Shown piece by piece: positions 23,386 to 34,390 of a stretch of 64,000 nucleotides of DNA. The notes below the pieces were generated by a model. It had not been told where the DNA came from. It was given only the letters and a program-made list of their open reading frames with translations, and ran no database searches. Each line of letters begins with the position of its first letter. Positions within the stretch are counted from its first letter, which is position 1. Source of the DNA: Neckera pumila (lineage: Eukaryota > Streptophyta > Bryopsida > Hypnales > Neckeraceae); contig OZ018416.1 of the NCBI GenBank assembly GCA_963969595.1, positions 8,820,065 through 8,884,064 on the forward strand. Direction: 5' to 3'. Both the position numbers and the translations under genes were made by a program.

Positions 23386-25570
23386 TAATACATGCTCGAG
23401 ACATAGAATCACCTTATTCCAAAATGGATACTCTAAGATTAGTTTATATTTTTTTTTGAAAAATTAACCAAATAGAGTGAAAAAAATTCAAACGGCCATT
23501 TCCTTTTATGGAAATGGTTTGGAGATCTAAGAAAAGATAATCTTTGTGATGAAGATACTTTTGTAGGCCAATGTGATTTGTTCTCAAAAATTTTTAAATT
23601 TAATCCTTTAAGCGCTCTAATGTCCAATTTTGGATGATGAGTAGATCGATATTCTTGTTTTTTTCTCATTACTACTAGGATGAAAGTCATTTATGGAGAT
23701 ACTTTATCAAGTTGGTGTCCTATTTAATGGTTGGACATAGTATTACTAGAATATAGATTTTTCTAAAATTACAAACGTGGAAGTATGTCAAGTGGTACAC
23801 TAAGCTAAAATTGCATTGATTCTAGTTTAAAACTAGATTTGCAAAAATGAGGTCATAGATTTAAAGAACACAAAAATTCCAAAAAGTCACAATGTCAAGA
23901 GAACCTCATTTCAAATTCATTCCAACAAATTGGACTCAATAAAAATAATATTTTTTTTGTAATTGAATTTCGAGGGAATTTTGAAATTTTTCTTTCAAAA
24001 TTTATAAAAAAAAATATGGGTGATAGTTTTGGTGAATCCAACTATATGGATGGAATCTACAACTTTTATTTGTCTATCAATTCCAAAATATTCGTTCATA
24101 TAGTATTTTATGATGATTTTTCTCAAATTTTTAATTTTAGATAATACTTTATACCTTTAGGCGGGTCATTGCATGAAAAAGTGATACTAGAACATTATCA
24201 CAAAGGTGTGGAGAATCTCCCTTTTACAATAACTTTTGAAGCATGACTCACATGAAGTTTTAATTTTTATTAGAGATGTTTGTCTTGAAGGTAATCATAT
24301 CTCATATTTTTTAGAATTTTTAAAAAGTCATTTTATATTTAAAAATATAATAAATTAATATGTCATGTTTTGAATTTTAGGATTTTTGAGTACCATGTAG
24401 AGTCTTCAAATTTAGTGATTTAGAGCTGTAGTTTCTATGGTATATTCCTATACTAGGAAGTTATGTTTCTACTACGGGAAATTCAAAAATATTTTTTTTC
24501 ATGTCTTCTACATCCAACCAAAGAGGGCTCCCTTGCATGCGCAATTTTGAACAGTGAAAATGATTTCAAGATCATTTTTTTAGTGGAATCTATTTAAGAT
24601 GAAGTTTTTCTAAGTGTTTATTTTTAATTTCTTTGAAAATTGTTTTTTCTATTTTTTACAAATTAACACGTCAAAGTGACTATTTTCTTGTGATTCTATA
24701 CTTTTCTAGTTCTCCTACTTAGAGAAGTATTTGCTTTTCTTTTATAGGGTACTTCCTTCTTATAGGTCTATAAATTAAAATATAATTAACCACTAGGATT
24801 GTTGCAAGAAAAAGTGGTTGTTTTTGTTCCACTTTGGCCATTTTTAACCATTTTTTTGGGGAGTACTATAAAAATAGAAAAACATTTTCTAAAATATCAA
24901 CAACATCACAACTACTATTAATTCCAAGACACATCAAAGCTTGAGGTGGGCAATTTTTGCATCTTGTGCATCAATTTGTGAATGCACTTCTAAGAATACC
25001 TATAGCATTAAAACACCCTTATTTTACACAATTTTTTAATTTTTTAATTAAAAACAACAATATGATATATATATTATTTGTTTACAAGAACAGTTTTATC
25101 ATTGTAATTGACAAGTTTCAAATTCTTGTCAAAGTTATTAGCAATTTATTACTTGAAATGAATAAAAATAACAAGGAATGCTTAGCAATAATGCCCAAAG
25201 ACTTATGCTAGCAAAATTGAATTTTTCTATCTTGCTTTCAATACATACTATCAATAAATCTTGAGGTTTATTCAAAAAAATCAATGCATTGCTCTTCTAG
25301 AGGATACTAAAAAATCCTAGTAATTACTAGAAAGCTTCAAGAAGTTGCGTACATAATTTAGAAGAGCCACTTGAAGCTTTTCAATAGTCATACAAAGTAT
25401 TTTAGAAAGTCATCTAAGATTCTAGGCAAATATATATCTAACCTTATTTTAGAAAGTCATCTAAGATTCTAGGCAAGATTCTATTAAACAATATGTAGAT
25501 GTTCAAGAAGTTATTCATTACAAGGTAAATGAAGGTGTATGATCCCAACAATAAATGCTAATTAATTAAT
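23386..25570. other. AT-rich decayed sequence
   Basis: No gene was recognised. At 24789 a GTTGCAAGAAAA end of the GTTGCAAG element family appears without a partner. A 31-bp stretch beginning ATTTTAGAAAGTCATC is repeated exactly at 25399-25429 and 25446-25476. Confidence 0.5.
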
Positions 25571-25574
25571 GTCT

Positions 25575-25665
25575 TTGTAGGATTTTCTGGGATCAATGTA
25601 TGATGCCCGAGTTTTCCAAGGTCAAACCATCATAATCAAGTTGCAAAAAGACTGCAATTGAATGG
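25575..25665 (+). pseudogene. Possible PIF/Harbinger transposase fragment
   Basis: One frame reads FLGSMYDARVFQGQTII before a stop. This resembles the GS-hD-RVF motif of Harbinger DDE transposases (DDE_Tnp_4). Only about 20 residues are readable and both sides are decayed. It could be chance similarity. Confidence 0.3.
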
Positions 25666-26039
25666 GCCAACAATTAATATTGAGCCTTTTGATGTGCACA
25701 AAGTACTCATTAGAAAAGCGAAGTACATTGGCAATTCCATATGTTGTTCTTTGGTTTGGTGTTTTAATCTTCCTAGAAAATATTGCCATTCTAAATTCAA
25801 TCATTTTTTGACTCAAAGTTGGTGGAATGATTTTTGCTATTCTGAAAGGCATTTGACTTATTTTAAAAAGTACAACAATAAGCCCGAATTTGCCCAAACT
25901 TCCTAATTTGGTCATAGTTTGTGTGTTGTTGCAAAATATCATCTTTGATATTAAAGAAGAGATTGATGAAATACTAGTTCTCTAGGGGCATGGCGACAAA
26001 GAATATCAGTAAGCAATGACAACAAATACCACTAGTAGA

Positions 26040-26187
26040 CACTAGTAAAAAACAATATCCTAAATGACTTGTCTACAATGATTGCAGCAGTCATTTTGCA
26101 ATCATTGTTGTCCTAAATGACTGCAACAATGACTGTTACAGTCATCATGGACAAGTTAATAATTTACGGCTTGTTTTTCAACTAGTG
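26040..26187. mobile_element. Short CACTA-type element
   Basis: The left end is CACTAGTAAAAAACAA. The right end reversed is CACTAGTTGAAAAACAA. The 3-bp flanks are AGA and AAA. The interior is filled with short direct and inverted copies of AATGACTG/CAGTCATT, which is subterminal-repeat-like. 148 bp. Confidence 0.55.
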
Positions 26188-26402
26188 AAATGACGCTTAG
26201 CAATAGCAAAGCACACATTATTATTAGAAACCTCTGAGTTTGAATAGTGCATTTATTATAGAAGTTTGGTTGTCTTTCTATTTCTTTTAATACAAACTAA
26301 TATTGCTGCAATTCATACCTTTTTTATAAAAAAATAGTTCAAAGAATTCACCATTTGTCTAACATTCAAATTTTTACTATTGACCAAGTGCTAATGGATC
26401 TA

Positions 26403-27023
26403 GTTGCAAGAAATAATTGCCAATTTTGGCTCAAAATGGCCTCAACTTTGGAGTACTGTGACTTTTAGAATAAATTTTAGAATAACCTTAAAATGAAATA
26501 AACTATGGGCAATTTACAGAGCAATCAAAATAGTGTATTGTGTAAAAATTCAAATCTAAAAAAATAGTAAACATTCCAAAAATCCCCCCCCTCCCCCCCC
26601 ATATAGAAATTTTTCCTAGCTTGAAGATACTTCTTTTTCATCATTTGCATCTTTGAGGAAAAAAATGATATCCTCTACTTGCGTTCAAAGATAGTGAAAG
26701 GTGGACACTTTACTATTTTGAAATAATCTCTTTGTAGACTTGTGTAACTTTAGAAGAACTCTTTCTAGTCCAATTTTCACCTTCAAATTTGCATTTTTGG
26801 GTCGGAAATAGTACTAAACCCCTCCAAAATGGCTGAGGTTTAGGGGTAGTTTAGAAATATTAAAGTATTTAAAAATTGGAAAAATTTACTTAATGTCTAA
26901 AACTACTACATATACCTTCCTTCAAATTTCATAGAAAAAAGACATACAACACAAAATTTAAGAGCAAAAAAATATTTGTCCATAGCCAAGGGGACAAAAA
27001 AAAGGACAAGTGTTTCTTGCAAC
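26403..27023. mobile_element. Element with GTTGCAAGAAA inverted ends, copy 1
   Basis: It begins GTTGCAAGAAATAATTGCC and ends GACAAGTGTTTCTTGCAAC. The interior matches 56936-57650 in reverse orientation (GAGTACTGTGACTTTT, ACTTGTGTAACTTT.GAA, GGGGACA). The target duplication is not resolved and the superfamily is unknown. It includes a C-run at 26583-26600. Confidence 0.6.
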
Positions 27024-27026
27024 GAA

Positions 27027-27842
27027 ACTAATGTTGGTGCTTATGTTGTGCAGCTTGTACCTTATTTCACAAATCATCCTAAACTATTATTTTGACTAAT
27101 CATAGAATTTTGCAATGCTAAGATTATGTATTGTATTTTGGTTAGCTACTAAAGTGACATCTTCAAAATTTATGTAAAACAAACCTATAAATTTTACATA
27201 AAATTGTATAGATGTTTGGATCTTTATGCTTAGGGTTGTCTCTAAAAGTTCTCTTTCTTTTATATGCATCTAGAGTAGATTTTGAGAAGGCGTAAATTAA
27301 TTGGATTGAATTAAGCAAGTTATATCCTTTAACCTTGTATTTATTTGGTAACGTCAATTTTAGATTTGACAGTTGAAAAGCAAATTGAAAGACTTCAAAT
27401 TCCTTTTGCAGTTTTAACACCCTCATGATCAAACATTATAATCTTTCAATTCATAGGTGATATTGTTGTGCTTTCATTTTCCATGTAAAATTTTGAATTT
27501 GTGCGGTTACAGTTCAAAAAAAGTTCAAAAAAATTTGATAAAATTTATCAAAATGTTGGCTTTTTGTTCAATTTCAATTAGAGCAAATCAGCAAATTCCC
27601 AAAAGCTCAGAAAACCTTGGGGGTTAAGAAGACTCTAGGTACATGGAAGCGCTGCACCATTGGAACGACCTTGGCGACGACGGTTGCAAGCACTTAAAAA
27701 GAAGGCTCCTCTGTAACTCAAGTTCATCTCAACTTGCCAAACACCACAAACAAAAGAAACGGAAGTCACCAACTGGCTCCGACGGAAGCGCGCAGTCCCG
27801 TCTAGGGTCTACTGTGGACATCAGTGCATCATCGAAGGTAAC
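27027..27842. other. Intergenic upstream of the peroxidase-linked duplication
   Basis: AT-rich to about 27600, then GC-richer and leading into the duplicated segment. An open frame from 27643 runs 229 codons through the duplication and into the CACTA element. It is therefore composite and not called a gene. Confidence 0.45.
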
Positions 27843-27846
27843 TTTT

Positions 27847-28110
27847 ACTGTACTTCCTTGGCAAGTGACTTCTGTTCCAACTGCCAATCCATGCCATCTG
27901 ACCCTGCAAGTGACCACAAATTGCTGGCCCTATTGTCTCAAAGAAAAACACTCACAAAATTCGGTTTCTGCCGCAACCACCACAAAGGGCAAGTCCACTA
28001 CAACCTTGGACAACCACGAATTCCCAGAGATATCCACAACCGCCGACATATTCGAATATTTGACCGAGATCCGTGCAGCCACCAGCAAGCTCACGCTCAT
28101 CAGCTACAAC
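27847..28110. repeat. Duplicated segment upstream of the peroxidase, copy 1
   Basis: This segment, starting ACTGTACTTCCTTGGCAAGT, is repeated in direct orientation at 28990-29272 at roughly 85 percent identity by eye. It ends where a CACTA-type element begins at 28111. Both copies keep a similar + strand reading containing KSTTTLDN, ADIF and ASKLTLI (TSKLTLI here). This could be a captured gene fragment or old coding sequence. I recognise no protein family. Confidence 0.7.
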
Positions 28111-28421
28111 CACTACAAGAGAATGCAGCGTTTGCAATACTTTTTGCAATGGTTTTGCAATGCCCACGAATTTTGTTTCAATGACTTTGTAATGGTTTTG
28201 TATGAAGTATTGCATTGTGTTTGCAATGGTTTTGCCTTGCACGCAAGTTTGTTTCATCAATTTTGCAATGCTTTAAATTATAGTATTGCATTGTCTTTGC
28301 AATGGTTTTGCAATGGACTCATAATTCGGTGATTCACAACTAATGGAAAACATATATCAAATAAATAAAAACTATGTCCCTTTAAGGTCACTAGTAGTTT
28401 TAGATGGTGTAGTGGTCTTCA

Positions 28422-28453
28422 AACCTTGCACCTCATGCATGAGGTGCAAGGTT
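28422..28453. repeat. 32-bp perfect palindrome inside the CACTA element
   Basis: The centre reads CCTCATGCATGAGG, and the symmetry runs from AACCTTGCA to its complement TGCAAGGTT. It is followed by GGTTCAATCC, which matches a pol III B-box, and is preceded by GGTGTAGTGG, which loosely resembles an A-box. A tRNA-derived insert is possible, but no cloverleaf could be drawn. Confidence 0.6.
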
Positions 28454-28470
28454 CAATCCTTGAACCAGGG

Positions 28471-28625
28471 GTTTGATTGGACTGTCCTGGGTGGGGTTTG
28501 ATTGGACTGCCCTGGGTGGAGTTTGATTGGACTACGTGGGCGGTCCTTGAGCCAGGGGTTTGGTTGGGCTGCCTAGGGTAGGGTGGGGTGGGGTGGGCTT
28601 GGGTTGCCCGAGAGGGTTGGTTGGA
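28471..28625. repeat. 25-bp GC-rich minisatellite
   Basis: GTTTGATTGGACTG recurs at 28471, 28496 and 28521 with a 25-bp period. A diverged unit, GTTTGGTTGGGCTG, starts at 28558, followed by GGGTGGGGTGGGGT. It sits inside the CACTA element. Confidence 0.8.
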
Positions 28626-28989
28626 CTGCATGGATAGAATTTTTTAATTTTAAATTTTAATGATTTTGCAAAGGTTTTGCAATGATTTTGCAATGACTTC
28701 TACACACAACAATTACATTTTTTTCATGATTTTACATTTTAAGTTTTATGAATTTGCAACAGTTTAGAAATGGAATAGCATGGATTCAATGTCCAATACT
28801 TTTATATTGAATTAATCACAACTTTGCAACGGTTTTGCAATGCATTAGTTCTTTTTTGAGTTCCAAACTAAGTTCCATTACACATTCTTTCATTGCAAAA
28901 CCATTGCAAATGCGTTGCTAGTGTCTTGCAGTCACTGCTTTCTGTTGTAGTGAAAAGGGGGGGCGTCAACCTTTAAAGGTTTGTAGGGG

Positions 28990-29272
28990 ACTGTACTTCC
29001 TTGGCAAGTGACTTCTGATCCAACTGCCAAACCATGCCATCGATCTGACCCTGCAAGTGACCACAAAATTGCCGGCTCTTTTGTTTCAAAATAAAACCAA
29101 TGTATCCGGGAACCAAACACTCACAAAATTCGGTTCCTGCGCAACTACCACAAAGGGCAAGTCCACGACAACCTTGGACAACCAGGAACTCCCTGAAATG
29201 TCCACAGTCGCCGACATATTCGGAATGTTGACGGGGATCCGTGCAGCCGCCAGCAAGCTCACGCTCATCCGC
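28990..29272. repeat. Duplicated segment upstream of the peroxidase, copy 2
   Basis: Direct repeat of 27847-28110. This copy is uninterrupted and ends about 310 bp before the peroxidase ATG, so it may be part of an ancestral promoter or transcribed leader. A short deletion or insertion difference is visible near its 3' end (CATCCGCGCTATAGCTACAT against CATCAGCTACA in copy 1). Confidence 0.7.
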
Positions 29273-29386
29273 GCTATAGCTACATCCAAGTGTTCCCACA
29301 TCAATTTCAAACTCGCGACTCAGGTAGCAGCTCCTGAGGTCCTTGAGTCAAATTAACTCCGATCCCGATCACCACTAATTCACCAG

Positions 29387-29393
29387 TATATAA
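29387..29393 (+). promoter_or_regulatory. TATA-box-like site upstream of the peroxidase relic
   Basis: TATATAA lies about 190 bp upstream of the peroxidase ATG, in a stretch of balanced base composition just after the duplicated upstream segment. It is a plausible core promoter position if the 5' leader is about 160 nt. Only the motif and its distance support it. Confidence 0.35.
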
Positions 29394-29584
29394 TGCCACA
29401 ATTTTCAACAGTCTGTAACAGTATACAACAACTAGTGTGCAACAGTACGTGCAATAGTATTGTTTGTAGTGATTGCAGTTCGATCAGCTGTGATAGAGGA
29501 ATTCTGGTCGAAGTTCACATTTGTGATATTCGATCCGTGATATATGAGTATCGATCGATCAACTGGTTTTTAAAATTGAATATC

Positions 29585-31242
29585 ATGGCGAGAGTGCATT
29601 TGTTGTTGGTCGTGGCATTGTTCTGGCCGTCGTGCAGTATGCTCAATGGCGTCGAAGCGCAGGTCGCCGAGAATTTCTACGCCACCAGTTGCCCTCGTAC
29701 GTGCAGAGCAGATTGTTTTCAGTACAATGTCGCAAATGACGAGGACGAAAGCGGGTCTGCCTGCCGTCCTTCTTCGCCTCTTTTTCCATGACTGCTTTGT
29801 CAGAGTGAGTATTCTTGACGACTTTGACTCCAGGTGCAATTGTAACGGCTACATTTGACTTGGATTAATTGGGTAATAAATATGACAGAATTGTTTCATT
29901 GTGTCCTATATTGTTGTCGATCGTTCGCATTGCTTGCTAAATTACGGAATGTGGGTTACATTTGCATTTCTGGGAGCTTGATTGATACGTTTTTGATAAC
30001 CAAAGAAATTTCTGATTAGCTAGAAATTAATATTGCTTATCATTGTTAGCTAGAAATTGTTAGCTAGAAATTATCATTGTTAGCTAGAAATTAATATTGC
30101 TTATCAATATTAGCTTACAGAATTAGATATTTTGTGATTAAGAGAAAATATTGATCAATTAGAATTACTGCTTATCACTCTTTAGCTGTAATCATCTAAC
30201 TTTGGTCAGAACGCTTGCTTCAGTCATATGTTTGAATGTGAGACGAGCATATGTACGGACTGGAGAGAGTTATTGTAGGCAGGTCACACCTGCTTCACGC
30301 ACTAATGTGAACAATTTCCAGTCTCCAGAAGGTTACGAGCGAGTGATAACAACATTACCACTTGCATAGTGTGCGTTACGGTATTTTGGAATCACACCAA
30401 TTCAACGAATTACTGAGCAAATGCTCCAGAAGCTCTCGAGTACTTTATACCAACAGGTATTGCCCGTTGCTAATGCGCGTTCCGTTACTTTCTGTGCAGT
30501 GCTGCGACGCATCCGTCCTCCGCGACGGCCCCGATACAGAGCAAAGCTCCCCTGCTAACTTCCGCTTACAAGGCCAAAACCTGGCCATGAACCTCCTCAA
30601 ACAAGCCTAGAACGCGCCTGCCCCAACACCGTCTCTTGCGCAGGCATCCTGGCCTTCGCCGCCCAGGACGGCGTCGTCCTCAGCGGCGGACCTCGCTGGA
30701 CTGTCAAAGGCGGCCGCCGCGACGGTTTTATCATTTTATAATCCGACGCGAGCTCCACTTTACCAGGCCCCGACAGCGACCTGAGCGAGCTCACTGCCGC
30801 TTTCGAATCCCAAAACCTCACCCAAGCAGATCTGGTGCACCTCTCGGGGGCTCACGCAATTGGAGACTCGGGATGCGTGCACATCGACAGCAGACTTTAC
30901 AGTGGACCGCCAGATCCGATTCTCACGCCGTCTTTTCTAAATGAGCTGCGACGGGAGTGTCCGAGGCCGAATCAACCTTTGCGGATTGTGAGCCTGGATA
31001 GACAGACGCCACGGAAGTTTGACACGAAGTACTACGAGAATCTGGTGGCGAGGAAGGGGTTGTTGACGTCGGATCAGGTTTTGTTTGAGGATGTGGCCAC
31101 GAGACAGTTGGTGGTGGATGATACGGTGGAGAGTGTATGTTTTGAGAATTTTGGGAAGTCGATGGTGCAGTTGAGTGAGGTTGAGGTGATCACGGGGACG
31201 GAGGGTGAGATCCGGAAACGATGCTTTGCCGTGAACAGTTAA
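29585..31242 (+). pseudogene. Class III (secretory) peroxidase, disabled copy
   Basis: Class III peroxidases are secreted haem enzymes of the plant cell wall. Two exons are visible: 29585-29804 and 30500-31242, with a GTGAGT donor and a GCAG acceptor at the classic intron-1 position after HDCFV. Residues 1-26 look like a signal peptide ending near VEAQ. Conserved parts are FYATSCP, LLRLFFHDCFVR (distal His), DASVL, VHLSGAHAIG (proximal His) and the C-terminal GEIRKRC-AVN. Three lesions break it. About 4 extra bases at 29699-29702 (a CGTA/ACGT duplication) shift the frame after SCPR. One base is missing near 30607. TAA at 30739-30741 sits where Glu is expected (GFIIL-stop-SDASS). The Gly before CDAS is also changed to Cys. 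With three independent breaks, sequencing error is unlikely to explain all. The protein otherwise runs to a normal stop. Confidence 0.85.
30019..30115. repeat. Short tandem repeats in the peroxidase intron
   Basis: GTTAGCTAGAAATT and ATTAATATTGCTTATCA recur several times head to tail inside the 695-bp intron of the peroxidase relic. No further structure was seen. Confidence 0.7.
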
Positions 31243-31688
31243 GTTAGTGAGTGTCAGTGGTTAACAATTTGTTCTATCGTCTGCATTGTCGATCGATCTT
31301 GACAATATTGCGGCAATCAGATACAATATGTAGGGATTTTAGTTACGGGGAAAGATTGCAGCTAGAAGCCAAAATATTTGATATGATCTCAAGGGAGAAG
31401 GGGAGTGGAAGTTAATTGAGATTCAGCTGGCATGGGAGTATTTTTGCGAAGTGCGAGTTCGAGTTGACTGTCGATCGACAAATTGATTACTTAATTCTTT
31501 TGTAGTTGTAGCTGTAGGAGAGAAATTTATTGTGAGCTGTAGACTGAGACGTACTACAGTTTCATTGATATTGCGAGCGGCGATATTTTGTGCGCCACTT
31601 CCACATTTACGTTAGCTTGTTGTGCCCATATATTGACATGCATGCAAATTACTATGGAATTTGTTACATTTCATCCGCAGCACTAGCT
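31243..31688. other. 3' flank of the peroxidase relic
   Basis: Sequence after the peroxidase stop, probably including its former 3' UTR. Nothing else was recognised. Confidence 0.4.
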
Positions 31689-31697
31689 ATACACCAC

Positions 31698-31934
31698 GGC
31701 CAGGGAGGACTGACCCCTCTATTGCCCCGTCGGAAGGGTAAATGTAAAAACTGCCCCCTATTTTGTGCCGCTCAAATTTTGTATTTCTTCACGTCCCTTG
31801 ACTAATTCGGGGCCTCTGATTGCAAATATGAATTCAGAAATTGCAAACTTCATCAAATGTGGCATATAAAGAAATTTCAGTGTTTTCTGCAAGGGTAAAA
31901 CTTGGGGCAATAGAGGGGTCAATCCCCCCTGGCC
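31698..31934. mobile_element. MULE-like MITE with 9-bp target duplication
   Basis: The inverted ends are GGCCAGGGAGGACTGACCCC on the left and GGCCAGGGGGGATTGACCCC on the reversed right, both continuing TCTATTGCCCC. The 9-bp ATACACCAC is duplicated exactly at 31689-31697 and 31935-31943. Part of its interior (CTAATTCGGGGCCTCTGATT) recurs near 252, and a related piece is near 16390. 237 bp, non-coding. Confidence 0.8.
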
Positions 31935-31943
31935 ATACACCAC

Positions 31944-32702
31944 TACGGGAGGATTTCCAACCCCATCCTATCCTCTTGAGGACCTATGATGCCAGTTTAA
32001 TGCCATGATATTGACGCTCGTGTACTCAGACGTAGCTTGCATTACAAGTGCCTTGTAATACCTGTTCTGCAACGCCTCGTGCAAGTTGTTCAGGTGTAAA
32101 GGCTAAAATACTAAGTGAACACTGTGAGAATTACTGTTTTCTGATAGTTTTGGTGATCAGTTTATGAGTGTTTACTATGCGCCGAGTTCACTGGATCGTG
32201 AGCAGGTCACACGCCGCAGACACCATAGCTGGATCGCTAGGACTTGTGCTCTTGCAAGCAAAGTGCGGCTCCTCACGACTGGAATTGTGGGCAGCACGCA
32301 CATACTTTCCGGTGATTTTATGTTTTCTCAAAAACAAGGAGAATTGCTGAAGCTTTAAAACTTTCGATTACTCGATACATTTATTGTAGATTGCCACATT
32401 ACTTTGGACCATTCTCTCATGTACAGAAGGGATATTAGATGAAATTTTGTATCAAAAGCTCATTTCGTACTAATTAGTATAATTCGTCAAGGAATTTCCT
32501 TCTAGTCATGTGGCTATAATTCTTGCAAAATAGTTCCACCAAAATCTCTATGAAGGAGAGTTTTGTTGTTGTGGCGTATTTCGACTGTCGAGAGGCAGAT
32601 TAAGACTGATATTGCTCAACGCTTGCTTGTGCAAATTTTCAACATGGTAGGTCTAAAGTAGAAATTTCATTGGTATGCCAGTGAGAAATTTAGAGAAATC
32701 TC
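31944..32702. other. Intergenic, nothing recognised
   Basis: Unique-looking sequence with two short overlapping open frames near 32164-32358 and no known motif. Confidence 0.45.
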
Positions 32703-32768
32703 TAGTTAAATTAGTGTTAAATTAGTAGGTGTTAAATTAGTTAAATTAGTGTTAACTTAGTAGGTGCA
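32703..32768. repeat. Short tandem repeat GTTAAATTAGTAGGTG
   Basis: The motif TTAAATTAGT, with and without AGGTG, recurs about five times head to tail. Confidence 0.7.
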
Positions 32769-32779
32769 AATCCACCTAA

Positions 32780-32975
32780 ATGGGCAATTTCATTAAAATG
32801 GCGGTATTATTGCGCCATTTTGATGGTGTGACATTTTGACCATCTAGTACAGGTTTAGAATTTAGAACGTACGTTCTGAAACATCTAGGATAGGTATAGA
32901 TTTTAAAAACAGGCGTTTTGAATTGTTATTAGCGCCAAAGTTCTGGAATAGCGCCATTTTAATGAAATTGACCAT
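32780..32975. mobile_element. MITE with ATGG-CAATTTCATTAAAATGGCG ends
   Basis: The left end begins ATGGGCAATTTCATTAAAAT and the reversed right end begins ATGGTCAATTTCATTAAAAT, both continuing GGCG. CTAA is present on each side (32776-32779, 32976-32979) and may be the target duplication. 196 bp, non-coding. The superfamily is not assigned. Confidence 0.6.
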
Positions 32976-33034
32976 CTAACAAAATCTAAATGTATGATCT
33001 AGTTTTTGCCATTGTGGCATGTTTTGATTAGTGA

Positions 33035-33640
33035 ACCCCTAAAGGACCAAGGAACCCACTTACCCACTTTGGGCTTTTTAAAAACTTTGGGCAGCCTTTT
33101 TTGACTTAATAATTTAGAAATTTTTCATGAAATTTTTAGAATGGATGCTACTCATCATAATCTATATGTGAAGCTTTGTTTTATGTCATTCCAATATATA
33201 TTGCAAAAGTTAAAAGGACTTTTAAAATTTCAATGTCAAACTAGGCGGCAAGTATATTCCAAAAAAATAAAAATTATTTTTTTGGAATTATATAGATTGA
33301 CACTTACTCAAAAAATTTGAACCATTCAATTCCAAATAACGAGGTTAAAGTTATAAAGAGCTATATTTTACAAGCAATGAAGATAGAAAAAGCATATAAA
33401 ATTGTCTTTTGCTCTCAATTTTCATAATTTAAAAAAAAAAATGAAAATAAAGGATACTAATTGTTACTAGAACATTCTTACCATTGGGATTAATAATTCT
33501 TAAATTCTTCCAAAAAATGTTAGCATATTAGTTTATCTTTCATTCAATAAACGCCTTCTACTTTACAATTAATTTAATAATTAATATGAAATTTTTTTTG
33601 GTTAAAACTAAAAAAATATATGTTTTCAATCTATTTTGTA
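33035..33640. mobile_element. TTAA-family element, class E, left end
   Basis: CCCCTAAAGGACCAAGG follows GTGAA, where TTAA is expected. The body matches 22461 onward and the reversed shared block (ACCATTGGGATTAATAATTC). The right end was not found. Confidence 0.55.
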
Positions 33641-33839
33641 ACATATTGACAAAAATGCACAAGTTAAAGGATATATATAATTTTCCTAAAAATGCTAAAA
33701 GACAAAACTTTACCTTTCAAAAGGACTATGTACATCACAATGTTTAGACCCTATGGTTTGTCAATACTTGTCATGTGGTTATCCTTATTTCATGGGTTTG
33801 CACGTTAATTACAATTTATTGCATCATTACAATGTAAAA

Positions 33840-34390
33840 ATACAAAAAAAATATAAATAGGGGATATTCAATTATGAGGGCGACAATATTTTTGTTTCCC
33901 CATGCAAAAGTCAAGTAACATGGGATTTGCAAAAAATATATAAATAGGGGATATTCAATTATTTCACAAGCATATTCATATTCATGAATTGATGAATTCA
34001 AGTGAGTGAATATGTGCATAGGTTTATAACTATCTCATTAGAAGTGGAGGGTATTCATTGCTAATACAATGGGGGGACAAAAGTATTGTCGCCCCCTTTT
34101 GTTCCCATACAAACTCCCCCATTTTCAAATACTATTTTTTATAATTTTTATGCAATTCTTACATTATTGTATTCTTATGTAGTCTTGATCATGCATACCA
34201 AATTTCAACTTCAAAAAAGCAAAACTCCATTTTGGGTGAATTTTTTAAGTCAATTTTTATGATTTTACATAATAATTGATTGAAAACAATGAATGATGAA
34301 TTTTTTAAATTTGGTTGCAGATGTATGTAGGGAACATCCATCCATCCGTCTTTCTCTCAACAAGCATCACTAAAAAGATGAAGAATTCAA
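33840..34390. repeat. Left arm of a long imperfect inverted repeat
   Basis: Blocks run antiparallel to 35165-35470: ATAGGGGATATTCAATTATT, CATGAATTGATGAATTCAAG, CAATGGGGGGACAAAAGTAT and TCTCAACAAGCATC all recur as reverse complements. The arm also has an internal repeat of the ATAGGGGATATTCAATTAT block at about 33855 and 33945. Confidence 0.75.

Larger units (their letters stand above)
28111..28952. mobile_element. CACTA-type non-autonomous element
   Basis: The left end reads CACTACAAGAGAATGCAG. The right end is its near reverse complement, finishing CTTTCTGTTGTAGTG. Many subterminal copies of TTTGCAATGGTTTTGCAATG lie inside both ends, which is typical of CACTA elements. The 3-bp flanks are AAC and AAA, so a 3-bp target duplication is possible with one change. 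The interior is non-coding and holds a 32-bp palindrome at 28422-28453 and a 25-bp minisatellite. Confidence 0.75.

Noticed and set aside
27643..28332. 229-codon open frame starting MEALHHW
   Set aside because: It runs from unique DNA through the duplicated segment into CACTA subterminal repeats, so it is composite. No domain was recognised.
29646..29858. Separate small gene in the second frame of peroxidase exon 1
   Set aside because: It is the frameshifted continuation of the peroxidase (LLRLFFHDCFVR).
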